Positions 34,244 to 43,065 of a DNA stretch of 64,000 nt are shown piece by piece. Within the stretch, counting starts at the first letter, position 1. Each line of letters begins with the position of its first letter. A model generated the notes under the pieces. That model saw only the letters and a list, made by a program, of their open reading frames with translations. It was not told the origin of the DNA and did not search any database. The DNA lies in the NCBI GenBank assembly GCA_964562455.1, contig CAZLTN010000017.1:1-64000 (forward strand), written 5' to 3'. The stretch comes from Ravibacter sp964562455 (GTDB lineage Bacteria > Bacteroidota > Bacteroidia > Cytophagales > Spirosomataceae). The translations under genes and the position numbers were made by a program.

Positions 34244-34840
34244 ATGCTTAAGCGTCCCATTTTCATATATACCGAGCTGAGTCCCAACCCCAACTCCATG
34301 AAGTTTGTCCTTAACTTCGAGCTGGTACCAGACGGGCTTTCATTCGACTATCCTTCACATGCTTCGGCGCTGGAAGAAGGGAAAATTTCGCCTCTCGCTG
34401 CCGATCTTTTCCAGTTCCCGTTCGTTCAGAGGGTGTTTATCGCCAGCAACTTCATTACGCTGACAAAAGATGAACAGACACAGTGGGAAGAAGTGCTTCG
34501 CGATGTAAAAGCTTTTATCAAAATATACTTTGAAGAAGAACAGCCGGTCTTCGACCAATCGACCATATCGAAGAATACGGTAGTCGTTTCTGCAAATGAA
34601 TCCGAAACAGTCCAGAAAATAAAGGCTGTACTGGATCAGTATGTGAGGCCTGCAGTAGAATCGGACGGCGGTGCGATTAATTTTCATTCATTTGACGAAG
34701 CAGACGGGAAAGTAAAAGTGCTGCTCCAGGGATCCTGCAGCGGATGCCCGTCGTCGACACTGACGCTGAAGGCCGGCATTGAAAACCTGCTGACCAGGAT
34801 GGTGCCCGGGGTAAAGGAAGTAGTAGCGGAAGGAGTTTGA
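34244..34840 (+). CDS. nfu: NifU/Nfu-type iron-sulfur cluster carrier
   Basis: 198 residues. The N-terminal Nfu scaffold domain (about 5-95; TELSPNPNSMKF, FPFVQRVFIASNFITLTK) is followed by the C-terminal NifU-like domain with the cluster-binding CSGC motif (SCSGCPSSTLTLKAGIE, Cys at about 164 and 167). It transfers assembled Fe-S clusters to target proteins in the cytoplasm. The metallophosphoesterase gene follows after 23 bases and may be cotranscribed. Confidence 0.92.
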   Translation: MLKRPIFIYTELSPNPNSMKFVLNFELVPDGLSFDYPSHASALEEGKISPLAADLFQFPFVQRVFIASNFITLTKDEQTQWEEVLRDVKAFIKIYFEEEQPVFDQSTISKNTVVVSANESETVQKIKAVLDQYVRPAVESDGGAINFHSFDEADGKVKVLLQGSCSGCPSSTLTLKAGIENLLTRMVPGVKEVVAEGV

Positions 34841-34863
34841 TCAGGCAGGAAATTTAGCAGGAA

Positions 34864-36120
34864 ATGAATTCCTTTTTCACGTTGATCTTACTGGCACTTT
34901 TTGTGTTGCTGGTAGACCGGTATGTATGGTCCGCTGTAAAATCGCTGATCCCTAAGGGAAAAAATGCCCTTCTTAAAACGGTTGCGCTGATTTACTGGGG
35001 TTATACGGTAATCGCATTGTTCATTATAATGCTGTTTGTGGTTTTTCCGGAAGGGAAGCTTCCTCATAACATGCGTACGTTGTCCTTTGTTGTAATTGGC
35101 GTACCGTTGCTAGGCAAGCTTCTGACTATTTTTGTTTTGTCGCTGGATGACGTGCGGAGAGGAGTTTTGTGGATGTTCAGGTCGACAAGTAAGTTTGTTG
35201 ACACCAGCAAGGAGACAACAGGTCAGCCCGTGATACCACGCTCCGAATTTCTTACCAAGACAGCCGCTGCTGCGGGGCTCGGCCTGGCCGGAACGTTGGT
35301 TTTTGGAATATTGTCAGGCGCTTACGACTACAGGGTAAGAAGAGTACGGCTTGCGTTCAGGAATCTGCCGCGGAAGTTCGAAGGCATCAGGATCCTGCAG
35401 CTCTCCGATATCCATACGGGGAGCTTTTACAATAAGAAAGCCGTCATGGGCGGAGTAGAGATGGCTCTGAACGAAAAGCCGGATCTGATCGTGTTTACAG
35501 GCGACCTGGTCAATGAACAATCATCTGAAGCGAAAGATTATGTCCCTGTTTTCAGGAAATTGCAAGCGCCGCTGGGTGTATATTCCGTGTTAGGAAATCA
35601 TGACTATGGAGACTATCATAATTGGTCGGGCAAAGAGGCTAAAGAACAGAACTTTGCTGATATGATCGAGGCGCATAAGGCGTTGGGATGGGATTTGCTT
35701 TTAGATGAAAACCGGGCCGTAACTGTAGACGGGGAGTCGATCGGACTCATAGGCGTTCAGAATTGGGGAGGAGGGCGTTTTGCAAAATACGGCAATCTCG
35801 GAAAGGCAGTTCAGCGTTCGGACGACTATCCTGTAAAAATATTGCTTTCCCACGATCCGAGCCATTGGGACCTGCAGGTGAAACCAGAACAGCCCTCCAT
35901 CGACCTGATGCTGGCCGGGCATACGCATGGCATGCAGTTTGGTGTAGAGATACCCGGCTTCCGCTGGAGCCCTGCACAGTATAATTATAAGCATTGGGCA
36001 GGTCTGTACCAGGATAAAGATCAATACCTGTATGTAAACCGCGGGTTCGGTTTTATCGGTTACCCGGGAAGAGTAGGGATTCTGCCGGAAATTACGGTGA
36101 TAGAATTGGTAAGAGGGTAG
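34864..36120 (+). CDS. Membrane-anchored metallophosphoesterase
   Basis: 418 residues. Three or four N-terminal hydrophobic segments (about 5-22, 34-60, 70-92 and a TM near 130-150) precede a calcineurin-like phosphoesterase domain (170-415). Metal-binding motifs are complete: LSDIHTGSF, FTGDLVN, LGNHDYGDY, LLSHDPSHWD and AGHTHGMQFG. It hydrolyses phosphoester bonds; the YaeI-like family acts on lipid-linked phosphates, but the substrate here is not known. It faces the cytoplasm or periplasm depending on topology. Confidence 0.9.
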   Translation: MNSFFTLILLALFVLLVDRYVWSAVKSLIPKGKNALLKTVALIYWGYTVIALFIIMLFVVFPEGKLPHNMRTLSFVVIGVPLLGKLLTIFVLSLDDVRRGVLWMFRSTSKFVDTSKETTGQPVIPRSEFLTKTAAAAGLGLAGTLVFGILSGAYDYRVRRVRLAFRNLPRKFEGIRILQLSDIHTGSFYNKKAVMGGVEMALNEKPDLIVFTGDLVNEQSSEAKDYVPVFRKLQAPLGVYSVLGNHDYGDYHNWSGKEAKEQNFADMIEAHKALGWDLLLDENRAVTVDGESIGLIGVQNWGGGRFAKYGNLGKAVQRSDDYPVKILLSHDPSHWDLQVKPEQPSIDLMLAGHTHGMQFGVEIPGFRWSPAQYNYKHWAGLYQDKDQYLYVNRGFGFIGYPGRVGILPEITVIELVRG

Positions 36121-36204
36121 TAGTATTTTTGCGCGACAGCCGGTAAACTAAAATCCCGTACCTGACGTTATCATCCGACAGTTGCATTTTACGTATTGAA
36201 GGTT

Positions 36205-36423
36205 ATGAAAAAAATCTTGTTTCTTTTTGTACTCATTTTCATTTCAGGTAGTAACTGGGCCGCCGGCGGCGTTGTATCTGTAGCCGGTCAGTCTTCTATT
36301 GAGATTGGCATGAAACCGGAGATTGGCAAAAGGAAGAAAAACAAAGGTTATAAAAAACCTAAAAAGAAGAAATTTCTTGGGATCTTCAAGCGGAAGAGTT
36401 CCTGCGATTGCCCCAAGCACTGA
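36205..36423 (+). CDS. Small basic secreted protein
   Basis: The start is ATG 36205 (MKKILFLFVLIF) giving a signal peptide to about residue 20 (WAAGG). The mature 50-residue peptide is strongly Lys-rich in its middle (KRKKNKGYKKPKKKK) and ends with two Cys in CDCPKH. It is preceded by a TATTTTTG box (36124-36131). No homologous family is recognised; a surface-binding or nucleic-acid-binding peptide is possible but unsupported. Confidence 0.55.
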   Translation: MKKILFLFVLIFISGSNWAAGGVVSVAGQSSIEIGMKPEIGKRKKNKGYKKPKKKKFLGIFKRKSSCDCPKH

Positions 36424-36502
36424 TTTTACGACCTGGTTTACAGGATCTGTCAGCTCATTTTAACCGTTGGTTTCCGGCACTGGAAAGTTGACGGTTTTTT
36501 TG

Positions 36503-36510
36503 TACTTTTG
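36503..36510 (+). promoter_or_regulatory. -7 element (TACTTTTG) of gcvP
   Basis: TACTTTTG matches TAnnTTTG and lies 58 bases before the gcvP ATG at 36569. Because it is inside the longer frame opening at 36467, it supports the shorter start. The -33 element is unclear. Confidence 0.55.
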
Positions 36511-36568
36511 CGGGCCGGCAAGCAAGACTGTTTGTCGTGAAAAAAGGGGCACTAGCACTTTTCAACAA

Positions 36569-39457
36569 ATGAAAATCAACCTGCACGAAACCGAAAGGTT
36601 TGAGAAAAGACACCATGGTAAATCGGCTTCCGAGACAGAAGAAATGCTCGGGATTCTTGGCGTAAAGTCTGTCGACGAACTGATTGATCAGACCGTACCC
36701 GCCCACATTCGCCTTAAACAACCCCTGTCGCTGCCTTCCGGCGTATCCGAACAGGTATTTCTGACTGAGTTTAAGCGGATTGCCAAAATGAACGCCGTTT
36801 TAAAATCATATATCGGAACGGGCTATTACGATACGATTGTTCCGAACGTGATCCTCAGGAATATACTCGAAAACCCGGCATGGTACACAGCGTATACACC
36901 CTATCAGGCGGAGATTGCCCAGGGCAGGCTCGAAATGCTGCTGAATTTCCAGACAGTAATTATTGATCTGACCGGGATGGAAATTGCCAATGCCTCGCTG
37001 CTCGATGAAGGAACAGGCGCTGCTGAGGCGATGACCATGACCTACTCCCTTCGCCCCGCAGACAGGAAACAGGCTTTTAAGTTTTTTGTTTCCGGGCAGG
37101 TGCACCCGCAAACCATCGATGTGCTGATAACCAGGTCGGAGCCCCTCGGCATTGAAGTGGTGGTAGGAGATTATAAAGAAATGGATCTTTCCAATCCTGC
37201 CTGGTATGGCGTGCTTTTGCAGTATCCGGGTACAGACGGACGGGTGGAGGATTATACCGGCTTTATTTCATCGGCACATGAGAATGGGATCCAGGTTGCG
37301 GTTGCAGCTGATCTGCTGAGCCTGGCACTTTTGAAATCGCCCGGCGAAATGGGCGCCGACGTAGTAGTAGGTTCTGCCCAGAGGCTGGGCGTACCCATGG
37401 GTTTTGGAGGGCCGCATGCAGGTTTTTTCGCAGCAAAGGAGATTCATAAAAGGCATATACCGGGACGTATTATAGGGGCCACCGTCGATGCGGAGGGAAA
37501 CCGCGCGCTTAGAATGGCGCTTCAGACAAGGGAACAGCACATCCGCCGTGAGAAGGCGACTTCCAACATCTGTACGGCGCAGGTGTTGCTGGCGGTTATG
37601 TCGGGGGCATATGCGGTTTATCACGGGCCCGAAGGACTTAAAGCGATAGCTTCCCGTATACATGGTTTTGCCACCTTATTCGCCGATACGGTAAAAAAAT
37701 TCGGGTACAAGGTGCTGCATGACAACTTTTTTGACACCGTTACAGTCCAGACGCCGTTTGCCAAAAGGCTCAGGGAGGAATCTGTAAAATGGGGCCTGAA
37801 CCTACGGCATTATCCTTTTCCCGACACCCGGATAGGTATATCGTTCGATGAGACGAAGACTTTCCAGGATGTTATTGACCTGCTCAACCTGTTTGCAGAC
37901 ACCGCTGCATTCCAGGGAGAGCTGGAAATCGGCGATGAAGTCGAGTCTGCTTTACCCGGCGCTCTGCTTAGGGAAACAGAATATCTCAAACATCCGGTAT
38001 TTAACTCCTATCATACGGAGCATGAAATGTTGAGGTATCTTAAGTCACTGGAAAGCAAGGATTTATCGCTTGTTCATTCTATGATCTCACTGGGTAGCTG
38101 CACCATGAAGCTGAATGCAACTGCTGAAATGATACCGGTTACCTGGCCTGAACTGGCCAATATCCACCCCTTTGTCCCGGCCGGCCAGGTAAAAGGATAC
38201 CAGCGTATAACAGGGCAGCTCGATGAGTGGCTATCTGCCATTACCGGCTTTGCAAAAGTCTCTCTTCAGCCTAATTCAGGTGCTCAGGGAGAGTATGCAG
38301 GCCTGATGGCTATCCGCAGGTGGCATCTGAGCAGGGGAGAGGGACACCGGAATGTGGCGCTTATACCGGCGTCCGCTCACGGGACAAACCCTGCGTCAGC
38401 CGTTATGGCAGGCATGAAAGTGGTAGTTACAAAGTGTGACGAGAGAGGGAATATCGACGTTGAGGATCTCAGGGCGAATGCCGAAAAATATAGCGGCGAG
38501 CTCGCAGCTTTGATGGTGACCTATCCGTCTACCTACGGCGTATATGAAGAGAGCATCAAAGAAATCTGCGAATTGATTCATTCGCACGGCGGACAGGTTT
38601 ATATGGATGGCGCCAATATGAACGCGCAGGTAGGGCTCACCAGTCCGGGTACGATCGGGGCTGACGTCTGTCATCTCAACCTGCACAAGACGTTTTGCAT
38701 TCCTCATGGCGGCGGTGGCCCCGGGGTAGGGCCGATCGGGGTAGCGGAGCACCTGGTGCCTTTTTTACCCGGTCATGTTGATCCCGGTGCGGAGGAGTCG
38801 AAAAATAAGCCGGCTGGGGCGGTGTCTGCCGCAGCTTTCGGAAGTGCCAGTATATTGCCGATTTCGTATGCCTATATTGTGATGATGGGAGGCGAGGGAC
38901 TTACGAATGCTACTAAAAATGCAATCCTGAACGCCAATTATGTCAAAACAAGGCTGGAAGCCCATTATCCGATTCTTTATACCGGGGCAAACGGAAGGTG
39001 CGCGCATGAGATGATAGTAGACTGCCGGCCGTTTAAAGCCGCGGGAGTGGAAGCGGAAGATCTCGCCAAGCGATTGATGGATTACGGTTTCCATTCTCCG
39101 ACCTTGTCGTTTCCTGTTGCCGGAACACTTATGATCGAACCGACCGAGTCGGAATCCAAGGCAGAACTGGACAGGTTCTGTGAAGCTATGATTTCGATCC
39201 GTAAAGAAATAAGAGAAATAGAGGAAGGGCTGGCAGACAAATCGGATAATGTTCTGAAGCGGGCTCCCCATACCTCCAGGGTAGTTCTGACTGAAGACTG
39301 GAACAGGCCCTATTCCAGGGAAAAAGCGGTTTTCCCGCTTCCGTACCTCCGTTTCAGGAAGTTTTGGCCGAGCGTCAGCAGGGTTGATAATGCCTATGGC
39401 GATCGCAACCTGATATGCGCGTGTATCCCGACGGAAGAATATGCTGAAACAGAGTAA
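36569..39457 (+). CDS. gcvP: Glycine dehydrogenase (aminomethyl-transferring), P protein
   Basis: 962 residues from MKINLHETERFEKRHHG. The single-chain (fused alpha/beta) P protein of the glycine cleavage system is PLP-dependent and decarboxylates glycine, passing the aminomethyl group to lipoyl-H protein. Hallmarks are the N-terminal half with FGGPHAGFFA and the C-terminal half with SCTMKLNA, SAHGTNPASA, and the PLP lysine in NLHKTFCIPHGGGGPG. An earlier in-frame GTG/ATG-region start at 36467 would span the promoter. Its partner gcvT is in the same window at 52148. Confidence 0.96.
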   Translation: MKINLHETERFEKRHHGKSASETEEMLGILGVKSVDELIDQTVPAHIRLKQPLSLPSGVSEQVFLTEFKRIAKMNAVLKSYIGTGYYDTIVPNVILRNILENPAWYTAYTPYQAEIAQGRLEMLLNFQTVIIDLTGMEIANASLLDEGTGAAEAMTMTYSLRPADRKQAFKFFVSGQVHPQTIDVLITRSEPLGIEVVVGDYKEMDLSNPAWYGVLLQYPGTDGRVEDYTGFISSAHENGIQVAVAADLLSLALLKSPGEMGADVVVGSAQRLGVPMGFGGPHAGFFAAKEIHKRHIPGRIIGATVDAEGNRALRMALQTREQHIRREKATSNICTAQVLLAVMSGAYAVYHGPEGLKAIASRIHGFATLFADTVKKFGYKVLHDNFFDTVTVQTPFAKRLREESVKWGLNLRHYPFPDTRIGISFDETKTFQDVIDLLNLFADTAAFQGELEIGDEVESALPGALLRETEYLKHPVFNSYHTEHEMLRYLKSLESKDLSLVHSMISLGSCTMKLNATAEMIPVTWPELANIHPFVPAGQVKGYQRITGQLDEWLSAITGFAKVSLQPNSGAQGEYAGLMAIRRWHLSRGEGHRNVALIPASAHGTNPASAVMAGMKVVVTKCDERGNIDVEDLRANAEKYSGELAALMVTYPSTYGVYEESIKEICELIHSHGGQVYMDGANMNAQVGLTSPGTIGADVCHLNLHKTFCIPHGGGGPGVGPIGVAEHLVPFLPGHVDPGAEESKNKPAGAVSAAAFGSASILPISYAYIVMMGGEGLTNATKNAILNANYVKTRLEAHYPILYTGANGRCAHEMIVDCRPFKAAGVEAEDLAKRLMDYGFHSPTLSFPVAGTLMIEPTESESKAELDRFCEAMISIRKEIREIEEGLADKSDNVLKRAPHTSRVVLTEDWNRPYSREKAVFPLPYLRFRKFWPSVSRVDNAYGDRNLICACIPTEEYAETE

Positions 39458-39486
39458 AAGCGCTTTTAACAGACAGTTTGAATATA

Positions 39487-40791
39487 ATGCCTATTAATTT
39501 TTTAGAAGAGTTGCGCTGGCGCGGTATGCTGCAGGATATCATGCCGGGAACAGAGGAGTTGTTGAATAAAGAAAAAGTATCGGGGTATATCGGTTTTGAT
39601 CCGACCGCATCTTCCCTTCATATCGGTAACCTGGCTACTATCATGCTCCTCGTTCATCTCCAGAGAGCGGGCCACAAGCCCTATGCGCTGATTGGGGGAG
39701 CAACGGGCATGATCGGGGATCCTTCTTTTAAGGCCGCCGAAAGGTCTTTTCTTTCGGAGGAAACACTGGCCGTGAACCAGGAAGGGATCCGGAAGCAGCT
39801 GATGCATTTCCTGGATTTCGAATCGGGTGAAAATGCGGCCGTAATGGTTAATAACTATGACTGGTTCAAGGATATGGGCTTTCTCCGGTTTTTACGGGAA
39901 GCGGGCAAGTATCTCAGTGTTAACTATATGATGTCCAAAGACTCGGTTAGGAAACGCCTTGAAACAGGAATTTCTTTCACGGAGTTTTCTTACCAGTTGC
40001 TCCAGGGATATGACTTTTACCACTTGTATAAGGAATACAATGTGCGGCTGCAGATGGGCGGCTCCGACCAGTGGGGCAATATTACGACCGGTACGGAAAT
40101 AATCCGCAGAAAAGAAGGGGACGAGGAGGGTTATTTCAAGGCGTATGCGCTTACTACGCCGTTGGTAACTAAGGCGGATGGTACCAAATTCGGAAAAAGC
40201 GAAGGTGGAAATATATGGCTGGACCCGCAAAGGACCTCTCCTTACGAGTTCTACCAGTTCTGGCTCAACCAGTCGGATGAAGACTCGCACAGGCTGCTGA
40301 GGGTATTCACTTTGCTGAGCAGGGAGGAAATAGAGCGGCTGGAGGAAGAACATGCGGGAGCTCCGCATCTCCGCATTATGCAGAAGGCGCTGGCCAGGGA
40401 TGTTACGACCAGGGTTCATTCCGGGAAAGATTACGAGCTGGCCGTTAAAGCTTCGGAGGTGCTTTTCGGAAAGGCTACTCTTGAAACGCTGAAAAGCATT
40501 GATGCTGCGGACTTCGAGACTATCTTCGACGGAGTTCCTCAAAGTACTGTTTTGCGCAGCGCCTGGAATGAAACAGCAAATGTGCTCGACCTGATCTCTG
40601 TAGCTACAGGCCTGGAGATTTATCCGTCGAAGGGAGAGGCCCGCAGGGCTATCCAGCAAAACGCGGTCAGTATCAATAAAACCAGGGTTACGTCGCCGGA
40701 ACAGGCATTGTCCGACTTTGAATTACTGCAGAACCAGTTCCTGCTGGTTTCAAAAGGAAAGAAAAACCACCTGATAAAAATAGAGGATTAG
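39487..40791 (+). CDS. tyrS: Tyrosyl-tRNA synthetase
   Basis: 434 residues; start MPINFLEELRWRG (ATG 39487), with a TTG nine bases earlier as alternative. A class I aminoacyl-tRNA synthetase charging tRNA-Tyr. The HIGH motif appears as LHIGN, the KMSKS loop as KFGKSEGG, and the tyrosine-binding loop YDFYHLYKEYNVRLQMGGSDQWGN is intact. A C-terminal S4 RNA-binding domain (about 360-434, PSKGEARRAIQQNAVSIN) is present. It follows gcvP by 29 bases on the same strand. Confidence 0.95.
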   Translation: MPINFLEELRWRGMLQDIMPGTEELLNKEKVSGYIGFDPTASSLHIGNLATIMLLVHLQRAGHKPYALIGGATGMIGDPSFKAAERSFLSEETLAVNQEGIRKQLMHFLDFESGENAAVMVNNYDWFKDMGFLRFLREAGKYLSVNYMMSKDSVRKRLETGISFTEFSYQLLQGYDFYHLYKEYNVRLQMGGSDQWGNITTGTEIIRRKEGDEEGYFKAYALTTPLVTKADGTKFGKSEGGNIWLDPQRTSPYEFYQFWLNQSDEDSHRLLRVFTLLSREEIERLEEEHAGAPHLRIMQKALARDVTTRVHSGKDYELAVKASEVLFGKATLETLKSIDAADFETIFDGVPQSTVLRSAWNETANVLDLISVATGLEIYPSKGEARRAIQQNAVSINKTRVTSPEQALSDFELLQNQFLLVSKGKKNHLIKIED

Positions 40792-40869
40792 CCGGGAGTG
40801 AAATTTATTCCCGGTTATTGCTGCCTGGAAAATGGTTGGATATGAACATGTTTACTATGACATCAGTTT

Positions 40870-41754
40870 ATGGTAGATTATAATCCCAAAGAATGGGTAA
40901 GAATCATTTTTTCAATTCATAAGGCAGATACGCTGCGGAAGCTTTTTCCACTGCTTATTTTTATCTTTCTCTATACCTGTACCTTTGCCTATCTTGTGCT
41001 TTCCTATTGGCGGATAGGAGAGACAGCAGATTTGCGGAACCTGTCCGTTATCCATTCACTGCTGGGGTTCGTAATCTCTCTCCTGCTGGTTTTCAGGACC
41101 AACACCGCGTACGACAGATGGTGGGAGGGGCGCAAGCAATGGGGAAGCCTGATCAATGTGAGTCGTAACCTCGCAATGAAGCTCAATTATCTACTCGCTG
41201 ATGTTTCTCCCGAGGAACGCCTTTATTTCGAGAAGATGATAGGCAACTACTGTGTCGCGCTGAAAAATCATCTCCGGAAGACCAACTTTCATCATGAGTA
41301 CGAGCATATCGAGACTTTTCCTATTAAGAGGATCGGAGACGATACACATATCCCGAATCACCTGATGAACCTGATCCTGGGGAGGATACACGATCTTCAC
41401 AGGAAAGGGGTTCTCCTGGGGGAACATTTAATTATTCTTGACAGCGAATTAAGACAGTTTACGGAGATTTGCGGTGCATGTGAAAGAATCAAAAATTCTC
41501 CGATCCCCTATTCCTACAGCTCGTTCCTGAAGAAATTCATTATGATCTACTGCTTTTCTCTTCCGGTAGGTTATATCTTCAGCCTGCATTACCTGATTAT
41601 CCCGTTTGTCGTTTTCGTCTTCTACGTTTTAGCCAGCCTTGAAGTGATAGCCGAGGAAATAGAAGACCCGTTCGGTAGCGACGCCAATGATCTGCCGCTC
41701 GACAGAATGTGTGAAACGATAAAGAAATCGCTGAAGGAAATTTTAGGAGTATAG
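40870..41754 (+). CDS. Bestrophin family ion-channel protein
   Basis: 294 residues. The bestrophin/UPF0187 layout is visible: an N-terminal helix (PKEWVRIIFSIHKADTLR), two TM helices (about 28-48 and 55-75) with the signature LLVFRTNTAYDRWWEGRKQWG, a cytoplasmic helical body, then TM helices near 215-260 (FIMIYCFSLPVGYIF) and the closing EEIEDPFGSDANDLPLD. Bacterial relatives are pentameric ion channels in the inner membrane. The gene stands alone after tyrS. Confidence 0.92.
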   Translation: MVDYNPKEWVRIIFSIHKADTLRKLFPLLIFIFLYTCTFAYLVLSYWRIGETADLRNLSVIHSLLGFVISLLLVFRTNTAYDRWWEGRKQWGSLINVSRNLAMKLNYLLADVSPEERLYFEKMIGNYCVALKNHLRKTNFHHEYEHIETFPIKRIGDDTHIPNHLMNLILGRIHDLHRKGVLLGEHLIILDSELRQFTEICGACERIKNSPIPYSYSSFLKKFIMIYCFSLPVGYIFSLHYLIIPFVVFVFYVLASLEVIAEEIEDPFGSDANDLPLDRMCETIKKSLKEILGV

Positions 41755-41871
41755 TCTCTTCCGGTAAGTCCGGTATTGCTAGACAGCTTTTACTTTCTAT
41801 TACTGACCGGATTACATTTCAACAGGTTATCCGGTGCATTTTTGAAATAGGACTTTAATGGGGCCGGACAG

Positions 41872-41885
41872 ATGATTTAAGTCAT
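41872..41885 (+). promoter_or_regulatory. Crp/Fnr-type site upstream of nirK (pre-insertion)
   Basis: ATGATTTAAGTCAT: half-sites TGAT and GTCA around a four-base centre fit the TTGAY-N4-RTCAA pattern of Fnr/Dnr sites except for the outer bases. It lies about 58 bases upstream of the TACTTTTG box at 41930-41937, which would place it near a class I position. Confidence 0.4.
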
Positions 41886-41929
41886 TTTTAAATAAGACAA
41901 AAGCTTCTTTTTTTTCTTAATCGTCTGTC

Positions 41930-41937
41930 TACTTTTG
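41930..41937 (+). promoter_or_regulatory. -7 element (TACTTTTG) upstream of the transposon, presumed nirK promoter
   Basis: TACTTTTG matches TAnnTTTG. There is no consensus TTG at about -33, as expected if an activator is needed. Transcripts from here now enter the transposon in the sense direction of its operon. Confidence 0.4.
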
Positions 41938-42039
41938 CTTTGAGGAAAAGAAACGAGAAAGCCGTACAAATCGTAGGAAAGCTGATAGCGGGTACCGGAA
42001 GTTGTCCGGATATAGAATGACCGCTTTTGAAAAGAAAGA

Positions 42040-42047
42040 AAAAATTT
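42040..42047. repeat. Left 8-bp target-site duplication of the IS1595 element
   Basis: AAAAATTT, identical to 45592-45599 on the other side of the element. Eight-base duplications are characteristic of the IS1595 family. Confidence 0.85.
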
Positions 42048-42074
42048 GGTAATTATATACTTGGATGTACCAAA
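42048..42074 (+). repeat. Left terminal inverted repeat of the IS1595 element
   Basis: Begins GGTAATTATATACTT and ends ATGTACCAAA. It differs from the reverse complement of the right end at the third base and at two central bases. Confidence 0.9.
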
Positions 42075-42091
42075 AATTTTGTTTATCTTTG
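42061..42091 (+). promoter_or_regulatory. Promoter of the transposon operon
   Basis: TTG at 42061-42063 (inside the left terminal repeat), 20 bases, TATCTTTG at 42084-42091: a full consensus. The ATG of the transposase follows after 23 bases. Because part of the promoter is in the terminal repeat, transposase binding there could repress the operon; that is inference. Confidence 0.65.
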
Positions 42092-42114
42092 TTTAGGATA
42101 GCAAAATTAAGGAA

Positions 42115-43065
42115 ATGGAAGCTACATCGACCCAAATCAAGTTCAAATCCTTCTACCAAATGCTCGAGGTGTTACCTGACGAAAACACCTGTCGGTCATT
42201 CTTGGAGGATTTGCGATGGAACGGTAAACCGGTTTGCCCTCATTGCGGGTCAGTTAGTGAAAAGCACTATAAACTCAACAAAAAAAGCGTTTTTAGCGGC
42301 TTGTACAAGTGTAAGGACTGCCGGGAACGTTTCACTGTAACCATTGGGACGATGTTCGAGGGGTCGCACATGCCCCTTCGGAAATGGTTTATAGCTATCT
42401 ATATCTTTACTACCCATAAGAAGGGGATCAGTTCTATTCAGTTGGGTAAAGATTTGGGTATTACCCAAAAAACGGCTTGGTTTGTATTATCCCGGCTCCG
42501 TGAAAACTTCGGACATGACAGCGAGGTAAAATTTGAGGGTATTGTTCAAGCCGATGAATCTTTTGTAGGAGGCAAGAACAAGAACCGGCATAAAGATAAA
42601 AGGATAGCAGAGGCGCAAGGTCGGAGTACTAAGGATAAAACCCCTGTATTCGGCATGGCTAACGATGGTAAAGTTTATACACAGGTTATCCCGGATACAA
42701 AGGCAACGACTTTAAAACCGATCATTGAGAAAATGGTAAAAAAGGGTACTATCGTGGTAACTGATGAATGGCCGGGTTATAGCGGGCTGTCAAAGGACTA
42801 CGATCATAACGTGGTTAATCATCGTGGCGATGAGTTTAAGACAGAGAGCGGTTTGCATAATAACTCCATCGAAGGCTTTTGGAGCCATTTAAAGCGTGGG
42901 TTGTATGGTATTTATCACCAGGCCAGCGCAAAGCACTTAGGTAAATATTGCAATGAGTTTTCTTTTAGGTACAATATTAGGAAGGTTTCGGATGTTGAAA
43001 AGTTTAATCTAGCTTTGGCACGGGCTGAAACCCGGATGACATATAAGGAGTTGATACAGAAATGA
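42115..43065 (+). CDS. IS1595 family transposase
   Basis: 316 residues. An N-terminal zinc ribbon (CPHC at 41-44 and CKDC at 66-69), a helix-turn-helix-like segment (IQLGKDLGITQKTAWFVLSRLR, about 108-129), and a DDE/N catalytic domain: Asp147 (QADESFVGG), Asp217 (VVTDEWPGY) and Asn250/Glu253 with Lys260 (NNSIEGFWSHLK). It cuts and joins the element's ends. The stop codon overlaps the next start as ATGA, so the cargo is translated from the transposase transcript. No frameshift or stop interrupts it. Confidence 0.95.
   Translation: MEATSTQIKFKSFYQMLEVLPDENTCRSFLEDLRWNGKPVCPHCGSVSEKHYKLNKKSVFSGLYKCKDCRERFTVTIGTMFEGSHMPLRKWFIAIYIFTTHKKGISSIQLGKDLGITQKTAWFVLSRLRENFGHDSEVKFEGIVQADESFVGGKNKNRHKDKRIAEAQGRSTKDKTPVFGMANDGKVYTQVIPDTKATTLKPIIEKMVKKGTIVVTDEWPGYSGLSKDYDHNVVNHRGDEFKTESGLHNNSIEGFWSHLKRGLYGIYHQASAKHLGKYCNEFSFRYNIRKVSDVEKFNLALARAETRMTYKELIQK

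Larger units (their letters stand above)
41755..42047. other. 293-bp region: presumed original nirK upstream DNA
   Basis: No gene is seen. The segment contains a Crp/Fnr-type palindrome and a TACTTTTG box (listed separately) and ends with the left copy of the transposon's target duplication. Read without the transposon, it would continue directly into the nirK leader at 45600. Confidence 0.55.

Noticed and set aside
36467..36568. Upstream extension of gcvP
   Set aside because: Contains the TACTTTTG box and adds residues before the conserved P-protein start.
39892..40659. 255-codon minus-strand frame opposite tyrS
   Set aside because: Antisense frame with no domain; tyrS on the plus strand has all expected motifs.
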